From contig CANNFR010000008.1 in assembly GCA_947503935.1 (NCBI GenBank), forward strand, positions 1 through 64,000: 64,000 nt of DNA, written 5' to 3'. Below are positions 51,149-59,431 of the stretch, piece by piece (position 1 is the stretch's first letter; each line of letters opens with the position of its first letter). Position numbers and translations under genes: made by a program. The notes beneath the pieces were generated by a model. That model saw nothing but the letters and a program-made list of their open reading frames with translations. It was not told the DNA's origin and searched no databases. The DNA is from an uncultured Paracoccaceae bacterium (GTDB lineage: Bacteria; Pseudomonadota; Alphaproteobacteria; Rhodobacterales; Rhodobacteraceae).

Positions 51149-52858
51149 TCAGATTTTTCGACGCTCATCCTGCAGGCCCTTGAAGATGGCCCAGCACATC
51201 AAAAGCAGGATGATCGTGAAGGGCAGGCCGGTTGAGATGACCATCGCCTGCAAGGCCCCAAGGCCGCCGCCCAAAAGCAGCACGATCGCAACCGCCCCTT
51301 CGAAGGTGCACCAGAAGACCCGCTGCGGCAGCGGTGCGTCGACCTTGCCGCCCGCGGTGATGGTGTCGATCACCAGCGATCCGGAATCCGATGAGGTCAC
51401 GAAGAAGACGATGACCAGCACGATCCCGATGGTCGAGGTGATCGCCGACCAGGGCAGCCCTTCGAGCATCGCGAAAAGCGAAATCGGCGGGTTGTAGCTG
51501 TCGATCACCTGCGCCTTCACGGCGGACCCTGCGGGATCGTTGATGACCTGTTCGATCGCCGCACCCCCGAAGGTCGCCATCCAGAGGATGCAGACGAGCG
51601 ACGGGATCAACAGGACGCAGATGACGAATTCGCGCACCGTGCGGCCACGGCTGACGCGGGCGATGAACATGCCGACAAAGGGTGACCAGCTGATCCACCA
51701 GGCCCAGTAGAAGGCCGTCCAGCCCTGCACATAGCCGGTATCCTCGCGGCCGACCGGGTTCGAGAGCGGCACGATCTCTTGCGCGTAGGCCAGAAGCCCC
51801 CCGAAGAAGCCCGACAGGATGCCCAACGCACCTGCTGCGAAGAGGACGAACAGCAACAAAAGCGCCGCGATGACCATGTTGATCTCGGACAGCACCTTGA
51901 CCCCGCCATCAAGGCCGCGGACCACCGAGACCAGCGCAATCGCGGTGATCGCGGTGATCAGCAGCACCTGAACGGTGGTGTTGTTGGGGATGCCGTAGAC
52001 GTATTCCAGCCCGGCATTGGCCTGCTGCGCCCCGAACCCCAGCGAGGTCGCCAGGCCAAAGAGCGTCGCGAAGACGGCCAGGGTGTCGATGATATGACCG
52101 GTCCAGCCCCAGACCCGTTCGCCGAAGATCGGGTAGAAGGCCGACCGGATCGTCAGCGGCAAGCCCTTGTTGTAGCTGAAAAGCGCCAGTGACAGCGCAA
52201 CCACCGCATAGATCGCCCAGGGGTGCAGCCCCCAATGGAAGATCGTCGCGGCCAGCGCCATGCGGCGTGCCTCTTCGATATTGGCCTCGATCAGGGTGCC
52301 ATCCTCGGCAAAGGGCCTGACTGCGCCCAAGGGCTGGTCGCCCCAGGGCGTGCCGAAGTAATAGACCGGCTCCAGCACGCCGAAGAACATGAGGCCGATC
52401 CCCATGCCGGCGGCAAAGAGCATCGCGAACCAGCCGATATAGGTGTAATCGGGCGTGGCATCCGTACCGCCCAGACGGACCGCGCCCAGGGGTGTGACGA
52501 TCAAAAGCAGGCAGAACAGCACGAAGACATTCGCCGCGCTGAGGAAGAACCAGTCGAAATTTGACGTCAGGAAGGACCGCAGACCCAGATCGCAGAACGC
52601 GCCCGCTTCGCAGCCCGCCACGGCGGCCGCATCAACGCCGGTGAAGAAATCGCTAGCCTGATCACGGAACACAAGCGCATAGAACACGAAGAACGCGATG
52701 CTGAGGCTCGAAATCATGAAAACCGGGTTGTGGATGTCGAACCCGAACGGGCCGACCTGGCCCTCAACATTGTCCTGGCCGATATTGTATTCCGTGTCGA
52801 TGATGGCCGAGGCGCCTTCCGGTTCGGGAATGCCCGGGGCCGTTGTTTCGTCTGTCAT
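51149..52858 (-). CDS. BCCT-family betaine/choline/carnitine carrier
   Basis: A 569-residue secondary transporter with about 12 spans. The BCCT signature WTAFYWAWWISWSPFVGMFIARVSRGRTVREF is complete, with the tryptophan-rich substrate-binding segment. N-terminal ~45 residues are polar and include ITDTEYNIGQDNVEGQ. It transports a quaternary ammonium or sulfonium compound such as glycine betaine, choline or DMSP; the actual substrate cannot be told. It sits in the ilv cluster between the universal stress protein and ilvH. Confidence 0.93.
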   Translation of the reverse strand: MTDETTAPGIPEPEGASAIIDTEYNIGQDNVEGQVGPFGFDIHNPVFMISSLSIAFFVFYALVFRDQASDFFTGVDAAAVAGCEAGAFCDLGLRSFLTSNFDWFFLSAANVFVLFCLLLIVTPLGAVRLGGTDATPDYTYIGWFAMLFAAGMGIGLMFFGVLEPVYYFGTPWGDQPLGAVRPFAEDGTLIEANIEEARRMALAATIFHWGLHPWAIYAVVALSLALFSYNKGLPLTIRSAFYPIFGERVWGWTGHIIDTLAVFATLFGLATSLGFGAQQANAGLEYVYGIPNNTTVQVLLITAITAIALVSVVRGLDGGVKVLSEINMVIAALLLLFVLFAAGALGILSGFFGGLLAYAQEIVPLSNPVGREDTGYVQGWTAFYWAWWISWSPFVGMFIARVSRGRTVREFVICVLLIPSLVCILWMATFGGAAIEQVINDPAGSAVKAQVIDSYNPPISLFAMLEGLPWSAITSTIGIVLVIVFFVTSSDSGSLVIDTITAGGKVDAPLPQRVFWCTFEGAVAIVLLLGGGLGALQAMVISTGLPFTIILLLMCWAIFKGLQDERRKI

Positions 52859-52914
52859 ACGATTTATCCCTTCTTCTGTCCGGCTTGGGTCCCGCCGGAA
52901 CGGGGTTTGAGACC

Positions 52915-53331
52915 TTACAGGCGCACCACGAAGACCGAGGCGGTGGCATGCCCGGCCAATGCCCCACCATTCGACGGCCAGATGTATTCCTTCAGGCCCG
53001 GAATATGCGAGGCGACCACGATCAGATCGGCGCCGATCTCATCCGCGGTCTTGAGCAGCGTGCTGTCCAGATCGACGGCCGGGTCGTGGCTGATCGCGGC
53101 CTTGGCCATCGTGGTGATCCCATGCTTCACGCCCTGTTCGGTGGCGAAGGACTCCAGCTTTTGCTGGAATTCCGCAGGGTTATGGGCTACAGCACTTGGC
53201 GTGGCGGCCGTTACGCCGACATAGCAGATGCGCGCGCCGTAATGCCGGGCCAGATCTGCGCCCGTGTCCAGCGCCTTGCCCAAGTCGGCAACATGCGCCA
53301 GATCGACGGGTATCATGATGTTCGTATACAC
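52915..53331 (-). CDS. Universal stress protein (UspA)
   Basis: A 138-residue Usp domain. It starts with GTG 53331 (MYTNIMIPVDLAHVADLGKALDTGADLARHYGARICYVGVTAATPS), preceded by GGGAGGGG at 6-13 bases. The C-terminal GADLIVVASHIPGLKEYIWPSNGGALAGHATASVFVVRL keeps the phosphate-binding part of the Usp ATP site, though the glycine spacing is altered. It directly precedes a BCCT gene, and the two are often paired in Roseobacter genomes, suggesting a link with osmolyte uptake. A longer frame to 53442 has no support. Confidence 0.85.
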   Translation of the reverse strand: MYTNIMIPVDLAHVADLGKALDTGADLARHYGARICYVGVTAATPSAVAHNPAEFQQKLESFATEQGVKHGITTMAKAAISHDPAVDLDSTLLKTADEIGADLIVVASHIPGLKEYIWPSNGGALAGHATASVFVVRL

Positions 53332-53503
53332 GTGGCCCCTCCCGTGTCGGTTTTTCTCAAGGGAAGACGCAGCCATCCGGTGGTTGAGCTCGGCTCGCTC
53401 CGAATCCGGTATCCCCCCGATTATGGGCGAAGCGTAGACCAAGTCAGAAGAAACACCAAACCTTCGGCCATGGCGCCGTCAGCGGCGCCATGACAATGTC
53501 GTT

Positions 53504-55273
53504 TCAAACCAGAACCGCGCCGGTGGCGCCGATCGCGCCCTGGGTGTCAGCCTCGCCCAGCAGCATCTCGTTATGGGCCTTGCCGCTTGGGATCATCGGA
53601 AAGCAGTTTTCGTGCTTTTCGACCAGGCAATCGAAGATCACCGGGCCGTCATAGGCCAGCATCTCCTTGATCGCGTCGTCCAGATCGGCGGGGTCGCTGC
53701 ACTGGATGCCCTTGCCGCCGAATGCTTCGGCCAGCTTGACGAAATCGGGCAGGCTTTCGGACCAGGAATGCGAGTAACGCTCGCCATGCAACAGCTCCTG
53801 CCATTGGCGCACCATGCCGAGGCGTTCGTTGTTCAGGATGAATTGCTTGACCGGCGCGCGGTACTGAACGGCGGTGCCCATCTCCTGCATGTTCATCAGC
53901 CAGCTGGCCTCGCCCGCGACGTTGATGACCAGCGCGTCGGGGTGCGCGATCTGCACGCCGATCGAGGCGGGCAGGCCGTAGCCCATGGTTCCAAGGCCGC
54001 CAGAGGTCATCCAGCGGTTCGGGTCCTCAAACCCCAGATATTGCGCGGCCCACATCTGATGCTGGCCCACTTCAGTGGTGATGTAGCGGTCATGATCCTT
54101 GGTCAGCGCCTCCAACCGCTGCAACGCGTGCTGCGGTTTGATCGTCTTCTCCGACGGCTTGAACTTGAGGCAATCGACCTTGCGCCAGTCCTCGATCTGT
54201 TTCCACCACTTGGCCAGGCCTTCGGAATTCACCTTGCGCCCGCGGGATTTCCAGATGCGCAGCATATCCTCCAGCACATGGGCTACGTCACCGATGATCG
54301 GGAAATCGGCATGGATCACCTTGTTGATCGAGGAGGGATCGATATCGATATGGGCTTTCCGCGACCTGGGGCTGAAATCGGCGATGCGGCCGGTGATCCG
54401 GTCATCGAACCGCGCTCCCACATTGATCATCAGATCGCAGCCATGCATGGCCAGATTGGCCTCGTAAAGCCCGTGCATCCCCAGCATGCCCAGCCATTTG
54501 TCGCCCGAAGCGGGGTAGGACCCGAGACCCATCAAGGTCGAGGTGATGGGAAAGCCCGTCGCCTCGACAAACTCGCGCAGCAGCTGGCTGGCCGCGGGGC
54601 CCGAATTGATCACGCCACCGCCGGTGTAGAAGACCGGCCGCTCGGCCGTCTCCATCGCCTCGACCAGGGCGGTGATCGTGTCGATATCGCCCTTGACCTT
54701 GGGGGCGTAATGCTTCGTGCCGGCGGCTTGCGGCGGGGTATAGGTGCCGGTGGCGAATTGCACATCCTTGGGGATGTCCACCAGAACCGGGCCGGGGCGG
54801 CCATGGGTGGCCACGTGAAAAGCCTGATGGAGGGTTTCACTCAGGCGGTCGGTCTCTTTCACCAGCCAATTGTGCTTGGTCGCGGGCCGGGTGATGCCCA
54901 CGGTATCGGCCTCCTGAAAGGCGTCCGAGCCGATCATGAAGGTCGGCACCTGGCCCGTCAGAACGACCAGGGGGATCGAATCCATCAATGCATCGACCAT
55001 GCCGGTCACCGCATTGGTGGCGCCGGGGCCGGACGTCACCAGGACGACGCCGGGCTTGCCGGTTGACCGGGCATAGCCCTCGGCCATGTGGACCGCGCCC
55101 TGTTCGTGGCGCACCAGGATGTGGCGGATCGCGTTTTGCTGGAAAATCTCGTCATAAATCGGAAGGACCGCGCCGCCGGGATAGCCGAATACAACGTCCA
55201 CACCCTGATCCTTCAGGGCCTGAACCACCATCTTCGCTCCGGTCATCGACTTGGTCATCTTCGTCTCCGTCAT
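53504..55273 (-). CDS. ilvB: Acetolactate synthase large (catalytic) subunit
   Basis: A 589-residue ThDP enzyme: VDVVFGYPGGAVLPIYDE near residues 26-42, the ThDP glutamate Glu58 in VRHEQGAVHMAEGYAR, FAD-binding TGQVPTFMIGSDAFQEADTVGITRPATKHNWLVKE, and the ThDP-Mg motif GEASWLMNMQEMGTAVQY near 440. It condenses pyruvate for branched-chain amino acids. Start ATG 55273 (MTETKMTKSMTGAKMVV) was chosen; the open frame runs back to 55372, but this would translate through the attenuator terminator (55301-55326). Expression should be controlled by the leader peptide and terminator upstream. Confidence 0.97.
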   Translation of the reverse strand: MTETKMTKSMTGAKMVVQALKDQGVDVVFGYPGGAVLPIYDEIFQQNAIRHILVRHEQGAVHMAEGYARSTGKPGVVLVTSGPGATNAVTGMVDALMDSIPLVVLTGQVPTFMIGSDAFQEADTVGITRPATKHNWLVKETDRLSETLHQAFHVATHGRPGPVLVDIPKDVQFATGTYTPPQAAGTKHYAPKVKGDIDTITALVEAMETAERPVFYTGGGVINSGPAASQLLREFVEATGFPITSTLMGLGSYPASGDKWLGMLGMHGLYEANLAMHGCDLMINVGARFDDRITGRIADFSPRSRKAHIDIDPSSINKVIHADFPIIGDVAHVLEDMLRIWKSRGRKVNSEGLAKWWKQIEDWRKVDCLKFKPSEKTIKPQHALQRLEALTKDHDRYITTEVGQHQMWAAQYLGFEDPNRWMTSGGLGTMGYGLPASIGVQIAHPDALVINVAGEASWLMNMQEMGTAVQYRAPVKQFILNNERLGMVRQWQELLHGERYSHSWSESLPDFVKLAEAFGGKGIQCSDPADLDDAIKEMLAYDGPVIFDCLVEKHENCFPMIPSGKAHNEMLLGEADTQGAIGATGAVLV

Positions 55274-55300
55274 GGCCGCCCTCGCGGCTGTTTCGCGCAC

Positions 55301-55326
55301 AAAAAAGCCCCCGAACTTTCGGGGGC
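55301..55326 (-). terminator. ilvB attenuator terminator
   Basis: On the minus strand GCCCCCGAA-AG-TTCGGGGGC (stem 55307-55315 with 55318-55326) is followed by TTTTTT (complement of 55301-55306). Its 5' arm overlaps the sequence CCCATGCGCC (complement of 55324-55333), which can instead pair with GGCGCATGGG in the leader peptide codons (complement of 55361-55370), a perfect 10-bp antiterminator. Confidence 0.95.
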
Positions 55327-55353
55327 GCATGGGTGTACCTGTCAGGGTGTCCG

Positions 55354-55401
55354 TTACCGGCCCATGCGCCATGATCCTACAAGTACAATTAGCTTCGCCA
55401 A
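55354..55401 (-). CDS. ilv leader peptide
   Basis: The frame reads MAKLIVLVGSWRMGR (15 residues) from TTG 55401 to TAA 55354. AAGGAGG is seven bases upstream. The run Leu-Ile-Val-Leu-Val at residues 4-8 is the branched-chain control region: stalling there under shortage of any of the three amino acids leaves the W-R-M-G codons free to form the antiterminator, and completed translation masks them, allowing the terminator. This is the classical ilv-type attenuator. Confidence 0.9.
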   Translation of the reverse strand: MAKLIVLVGSWRMGR

Positions 55402-55426
55402 TGTAAGGCCTCCTTCGTGTGCGGGC

Positions 55427-55455
55427 ACATTATGCAGGTGCGAAATGGGCGTCAA
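55427..55455 (-). promoter_or_regulatory. Promoter of the ilvB leader
   Basis: On the minus strand TTGACG (55450-55455), 17-base spacer and TAATGT (55427-55432) make a strong housekeeping promoter that would start transcription at about 55420, some 20 bases before the leader peptide. Confidence 0.75.
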
Positions 55456-55523
55456 CATGGTTTGTGTGAAAAAGTGTCGCGGAGGGGTGGAAAAAATGCA
55501 ACTTTATTTCTCGCGCTGCTTTG

Positions 55524-56711
55524 TCAGCCGTTGATCCTTTTCGAAATCAGCAAGGCCACAATGGCAATGCTGGCAAAAAGGCCCGCCGCATATCCCAGCG
55601 CGTCGACCCCATAGGCGGCGATGACGAAACCGCCCAATGCCGCCCCAAGGGCCGCGCCCACGTAGATCGCCGCCGCGTTCAGCGCCAGAACGACACTGGG
55701 GCCATCGCGCGAGAGGCCAATCAGGCGCACTTGCTGGGCCGCCATGAACGACCAGCCGCAGGTCGACCAGAGGCCGATCATCGGCAGGGTCAGCCAGACG
55801 GGCAGCGGCAGGGTTGAGAAGAACGGCATAATCGCCATCTGAGCCAGCGACAGCGCGAAAAGCGTGCGGAACGCCCCGATCCTGTCGGTGGCGATCCCGC
55901 CCAAAATGTTGCCGAGGACGGCGCCGATGCCAAAGGCCAGAAGCGCCAGCGAGATCCCGTCGCGGCCGAACCCCATCGTCTCGGCCAAAAGCGGCGAGAG
56001 GTAGGTATAGAGCACGTAGATCGCCCCCAGAAAGAGCGCCGTGAAGCTGACCGCCAGCATCACCGGCCAATTGCCCAAAGTGCGCGTCAGATCGTTCAGC
56101 GACACGGGCTGAAAGGCCAGACCTCTGGGAATCCGCGTCCAGATCAGCCAGAGGCAGGGCAGGGCCAACAGCGCCACCAGGATGAACGCAGCACGCCAAC
56201 CATATGTAAACGCAATAAAACTGCCGGCCGGTACGCCCGCGACCTGGGCCAATGTCAGACCGAAGAACACAGCCGCCAGCGCGCGGGCCCGCCGCTCGGG
56301 CGGGCTGAGGCCCGCGGCCACAGCCGCCGCCACCGGGGTGAAGACGCCGGCCCCCGCCGCGGCCAGGATGCGCGAGGCATGGAGCGTGACCTCGCCCGGG
56401 GCCATCGCCGACAGCAGATTGGCCAATGCGAAGGCGCCAAGGCTGAACGCCAGAACGCGGCGGCGGCCCACCCGGCCCGTGCCTGCCACCAAAAGGGGCG
56501 AGGCGATGGCATAGGCCAACGCATAGGTCGTCATGATCTGGCCGGCAGCCCCCGGCGACACGCCCAGATCGGCCGAGATCGGGTTCAAAAGACCGATCAC
56601 GACGAACGCACCCATCCCGATGATGAAGTTCGACGCCGACAAAATGGCGATCAACATCGCCATGCTGCGCTGATCGTCGGGATGTGAATGGTCTGCCTGC
56701 GTCATCGCCAA
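55524..56711 (-). CDS. MFS transporter, drug/sugar efflux-like
   Basis: A 395-residue transporter with 12 predicted spans, starting with MAMLIAILSASNFIIGMGAFVVIGLLNPISADLGVSPGAAGQIMTTYALAYAIASPLLVAGTGRVGRRRVLAFSLGAFALANLLSAMAP; this includes the G-R-V-G-R-R-R loop between spans 2 and 3. It resembles the AraJ/PbuE-type subgroup (DHA1), which exports purines, sugars or arabinose-like compounds; the substrate is unknown. Start ATG 56711 or 56705. Confidence 0.87.
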   Translation of the reverse strand: MAMTQADHSHPDDQRSMAMLIAILSASNFIIGMGAFVVIGLLNPISADLGVSPGAAGQIMTTYALAYAIASPLLVAGTGRVGRRRVLAFSLGAFALANLLSAMAPGEVTLHASRILAAAGAGVFTPVAAAVAAGLSPPERRARALAAVFFGLTLAQVAGVPAGSFIAFTYGWRAAFILVALLALPCLWLIWTRIPRGLAFQPVSLNDLTRTLGNWPVMLAVSFTALFLGAIYVLYTYLSPLLAETMGFGRDGISLALLAFGIGAVLGNILGGIATDRIGAFRTLFALSLAQMAIMPFFSTLPLPVWLTLPMIGLWSTCGWSFMAAQQVRLIGLSRDGPSVVLALNAAAIYVGAALGAALGGFVIAAYGVDALGYAAGLFASIAIVALLISKRING

Positions 56712-56738
56712 GCTTTAGCAAACCGTCAGGCAGATTAC

Positions 56739-57659
56739 CTAGATCAGGGCCAGAGCCGCGATATAGCCGCCATAGAGTGCCAAAAACGCCACGCCGGCTA
56801 TGCGGCCCAGACCGCCTCGCAGCCACAAAAGTACGGCCAGCCCAGCCGAAAGAACGATCATCAGCGGCACGTCGACGGCCAGGAACCGCGCCTCAACCGG
56901 GATCGGCGTGATGAGGGCGGTGATGCCCAGAATGGCGAAGATGTTGAAGATGTTCGACCCGATCACGTTGCCCAGCGCAATCTCGCGCTGTCCGCGCCAG
57001 GCGGCGACGATGGATGTCGCCAGTTCCGGCAGCGAGGTGCCGACGGCCACGATGGTCAGCCCGATCACCGCCTCGCTGACGCCGAAGGTCCGCGCGATAT
57101 CCGTGGCGCTGTCAACCAGAAGGCGCGCCCCGATCAGCACCAGGCCAAGGCCCGCCAGAGCGGAGAAGATCGACCGGCCGAGGGCAGGGGCCGCAACCTC
57201 CCCCACCGGTTCCGAGCCTGCCCGCCGCAGATTCACGGCGATATAGCCCAGGATCAGCGCCACCAGCACCATCCCCTCTGTGCGGCCGATCAGCCCGCCC
57301 CAGAAGATCGGGATACAGATCAGGGCCGCACCCATCATCCAGGCCAGATCGCGCCGGATATCGGCAAACCGCGCGACCAGGGGCCCGATCACCGCCGACG
57401 CTCCAAGTATGAGAAGGATATTGGCGATGTTTGAGCCCACGGCATTGCCGATCGAGATGCCCGGTTGCCCGCCCAGCGCCGCCTGGAGTGACACCAGCAA
57501 TTCGGGCATCGAGGTGCCGAAACCCACAATGGTCAGCCCGATCACGAAGGGCGGTACGCGGTAGCGCAGCGCAATGCCGGACGCTCCCCTGACCAGCCAG
57601 TCACCACCGAAGAAAAGCCCCGCCAATCCGAGCGCGAAGAAGAGTGCCGTCACGACCAT
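56739..57659 (-). CDS. Calcium/sodium antiporter, YrbG family
   Basis: A 306-residue CaCA-family exchanger with two homologous halves. The alpha repeats are FGTSMPELLVSLQAALGGQPGISIGNAVGSNIANILLILG at about 47-86 and VGTSLPELATSIVAAWRGQREIALGNVIGSNIFNIFAILG in the second half; the glutamate and asparagine of each G-x-S-x-P-E and G-N-x-x-G-S-N are ion ligands. Ten spans. It moves Ca2+ against Na+ or H+. The gene is alone, 28 bases upstream of the MFS gene, so the two may be co-transcribed. Confidence 0.93.
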   Translation of the reverse strand: MVVTALFFALGLAGLFFGGDWLVRGASGIALRYRVPPFVIGLTIVGFGTSMPELLVSLQAALGGQPGISIGNAVGSNIANILLILGASAVIGPLVARFADIRRDLAWMMGAALICIPIFWGGLIGRTEGMVLVALILGYIAVNLRRAGSEPVGEVAAPALGRSIFSALAGLGLVLIGARLLVDSATDIARTFGVSEAVIGLTIVAVGTSLPELATSIVAAWRGQREIALGNVIGSNIFNIFAILGITALITPIPVEARFLAVDVPLMIVLSAGLAVLLWLRGGLGRIAGVAFLALYGGYIAALALI

Positions 57660-57811
57660 GATCCCCGCCGCCTCAGAGGCGGCCCGTCGTAAATGGGCGC
57701 GGCACGGGCCGGGGCAAGAGCGCCGCGAAAATATATTCCGCGCGCCGCATATGGGCGGGGAACCACCTGCGTCTATGGGCGGTTACCCTTCCAAGCGACA
57801 GGGAGACGCGA

Positions 57812-58756
57812 ATGACCAGAGGCCGCGACGCAGAGCACCCAACCGACATTCCCGTGAAGGGCTGGACCGACATCGCCTTCCGCCTGAAAGATCGGATCGG
57901 CGAAGACCGGATCGGCCTGATTGCGGCGGGCTGCGCGTTCTACGGGCTCCTGGCGATCTTCCCCGCGATCACGGCGATGATGGCGCTGGCCGGCCTGGTG
58001 GCGCAGCCCGACATCTTAACCGACAAGCTGGAAACCGTCTCGACCCTCATGCCCGAGGCCGCGGCCGAGATCGTCATCGGTCAGGCGGTCGAGGTGGCCG
58101 GATCGAACGATGGCGGCCTTGGTCTTGCCGTCATCCTTGGTCTTATCATTGCGATCTATTCGGCCTCGAAAGGCATGGCTTCGGTCATGCAGGGCCTGAA
58201 CGTGGCATCCGGCGAAGAGGAAACGCGCGGATTTGTCCGGCTGACTTTGGTCAAACTGGCGCTGACCGTGGGCATGATCGTGGGATTCCTGGCTTCGGTT
58301 TTTGTACTGGTCGCTCTGCCTGCGCTCCTGTCCTTCCTGCCGTGGGACGGCGTGACAGAGGCGACGGTCTCGGTGCTGCGCTGGCCGTTTCTGATCGTCC
58401 TTGTCATTCTGGGGCTCTCCGCGCTCTACCGCTGGGGGCCGTCGCGCGAACCCGCCAAATGGCGCTGGATCACCCCTGGCGCGGTGCTGGCCACATTCCT
58501 CTGGCTTGTCGGATCGCTGGGGTTCAGCCTCTACGTCAGCAATTTCGGCAGCTATAACGAGACCTTCGGCGCGCTCGGCGGCGTCATCATCCTTCTGACC
58601 TGGCTCTGGCTGTCGGCCTTCATCGTGCTTCTAGGCGCCGAAGTCGACGCCGAGATCGAGGCCCAAACCCGCAAGGACAGCACAAAGGGCAACCCCGCGC
58701 CAAAAGGCAGCCGAGGCGCCGTCAAAGCCAACGAACTGGGCGAAGCACAGGTCTGA
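57812..58756 (+). CDS. YihY/BrkB-family membrane protein
   Basis: A 314-residue protein with six spans. RIGLIAAGCAFYGLLAIFPAITAMMALAG and GFLASVFVLVALPALLSFLP are typical of the YihY/virulence factor BrkB family, as is LFALGGVIILLTWLWLSAFIVLLGAEVDAEIE at the C-terminus. A polar tail follows. The family's function is not settled; the old RNase BN label is wrong. ATG 57812 follows GACAGGGAGACGCG. Confidence 0.92.
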   Translation: MTRGRDAEHPTDIPVKGWTDIAFRLKDRIGEDRIGLIAAGCAFYGLLAIFPAITAMMALAGLVAQPDILTDKLETVSTLMPEAAAEIVIGQAVEVAGSNDGGLGLAVILGLIIAIYSASKGMASVMQGLNVASGEEETRGFVRLTLVKLALTVGMIVGFLASVFVLVALPALLSFLPWDGVTEATVSVLRWPFLIVLVILGLSALYRWGPSREPAKWRWITPGAVLATFLWLVGSLGFSLYVSNFGSYNETFGALGGVIILLTWLWLSAFIVLLGAEVDAEIEAQTRKDSTKGNPAPKGSRGAVKANELGEAQV

Positions 58757-58993
58757 GGCAGATGCTGTCACAAGCCATGGAGCTCATGGGCCTTGTAATG
58801 TCAGGCCGTCGCAATGTGCGCTTGCAGAGAAACTCAGTCTGATCGCATCGGTCGCCGGTCTGTCCGGCGCTTTGCTTGAACAACAGATTTGCTTCGCAGG
58901 GTCGCTGCTCGGTTCACCGGCAAGGCCGTCAGTTGACATACTTAGCGGAAATGCCCGCTGTTAGGTCGAGTTGATACTTGTTATAGCGTCGGT

Positions 58994-59359
58994 ATGGGGC
59001 GTCTTGTTTTCATCTCTTGCAAAGTATTCGTGATTTGCGTAGCGATGATAGCTTTTGTTGCCGTGGGATTTGCGCATCGCTCAGAGCGACCTGCGCTGAC
59101 GCCGGAACTTGCCGAATATCTTGCCGCGGGCGGGTTGCTCAGCGATATTTGCGGGACAGCTGATGGGCGCGGCGGTGCGTTGGTTCAGACCTGTGAAGCC
59201 TGCCGCCTCACAGACGGTTTTGGCTATGCAACTGACGGAAGATCAAACGCGCCGGAACGCATTGCCAAAGTTTATGTATTCAATTTCATAGCGAAGCGTC
59301 TGGCTGAAAGCGGCCGCCTCGATACGGTGCGTCTGGCGCGCGCGCCACCCCAAGCCTGA
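58994..59359 (+). CDS. Small membrane-anchored protein with CxxC, DUF2946-like
   Basis: A 121-residue protein. Residues 9-28 (CKVFVICVAMIAFVAVGFAH) are a membrane anchor or signal peptide. The central region ICGTADGRGGALVQTCEACRL has the cysteine spacing C-x(13)-C-x2-C of DUF2946-type proteins that are usually found beside copper or iron uptake and PepSY genes, and a PepSY gene follows at 59432. A role in periplasmic metal handling is inference. ATG 58994. Confidence 0.7.
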   Translation: MGRLVFISCKVFVICVAMIAFVAVGFAHRSERPALTPELAEYLAAGGLLSDICGTADGRGGALVQTCEACRLTDGFGYATDGRSNAPERIAKVYVFNFIAKRLAESGRLDTVRLARAPPQA

Positions 59360-59431
59360 TCCCTTCATACTGGATGTTCAACTTTTTCACGTCTCGCAGG
59401 GGGCGGGGAATTTCAGGCTTGGAGCCCGGAA

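Noticed and set aside
53573-55066. 497-codon plus-strand frame opposite ilvB
   Set aside because: Antisense shadow of ilvB; no ribosome binding site and no recognisable domains.
55354-55372. N-terminal extension of ilvB to 55372
   Set aside because: Translation from there would run through the attenuator terminator and conflicts with the leader peptide; the family start fits ATG 55273.
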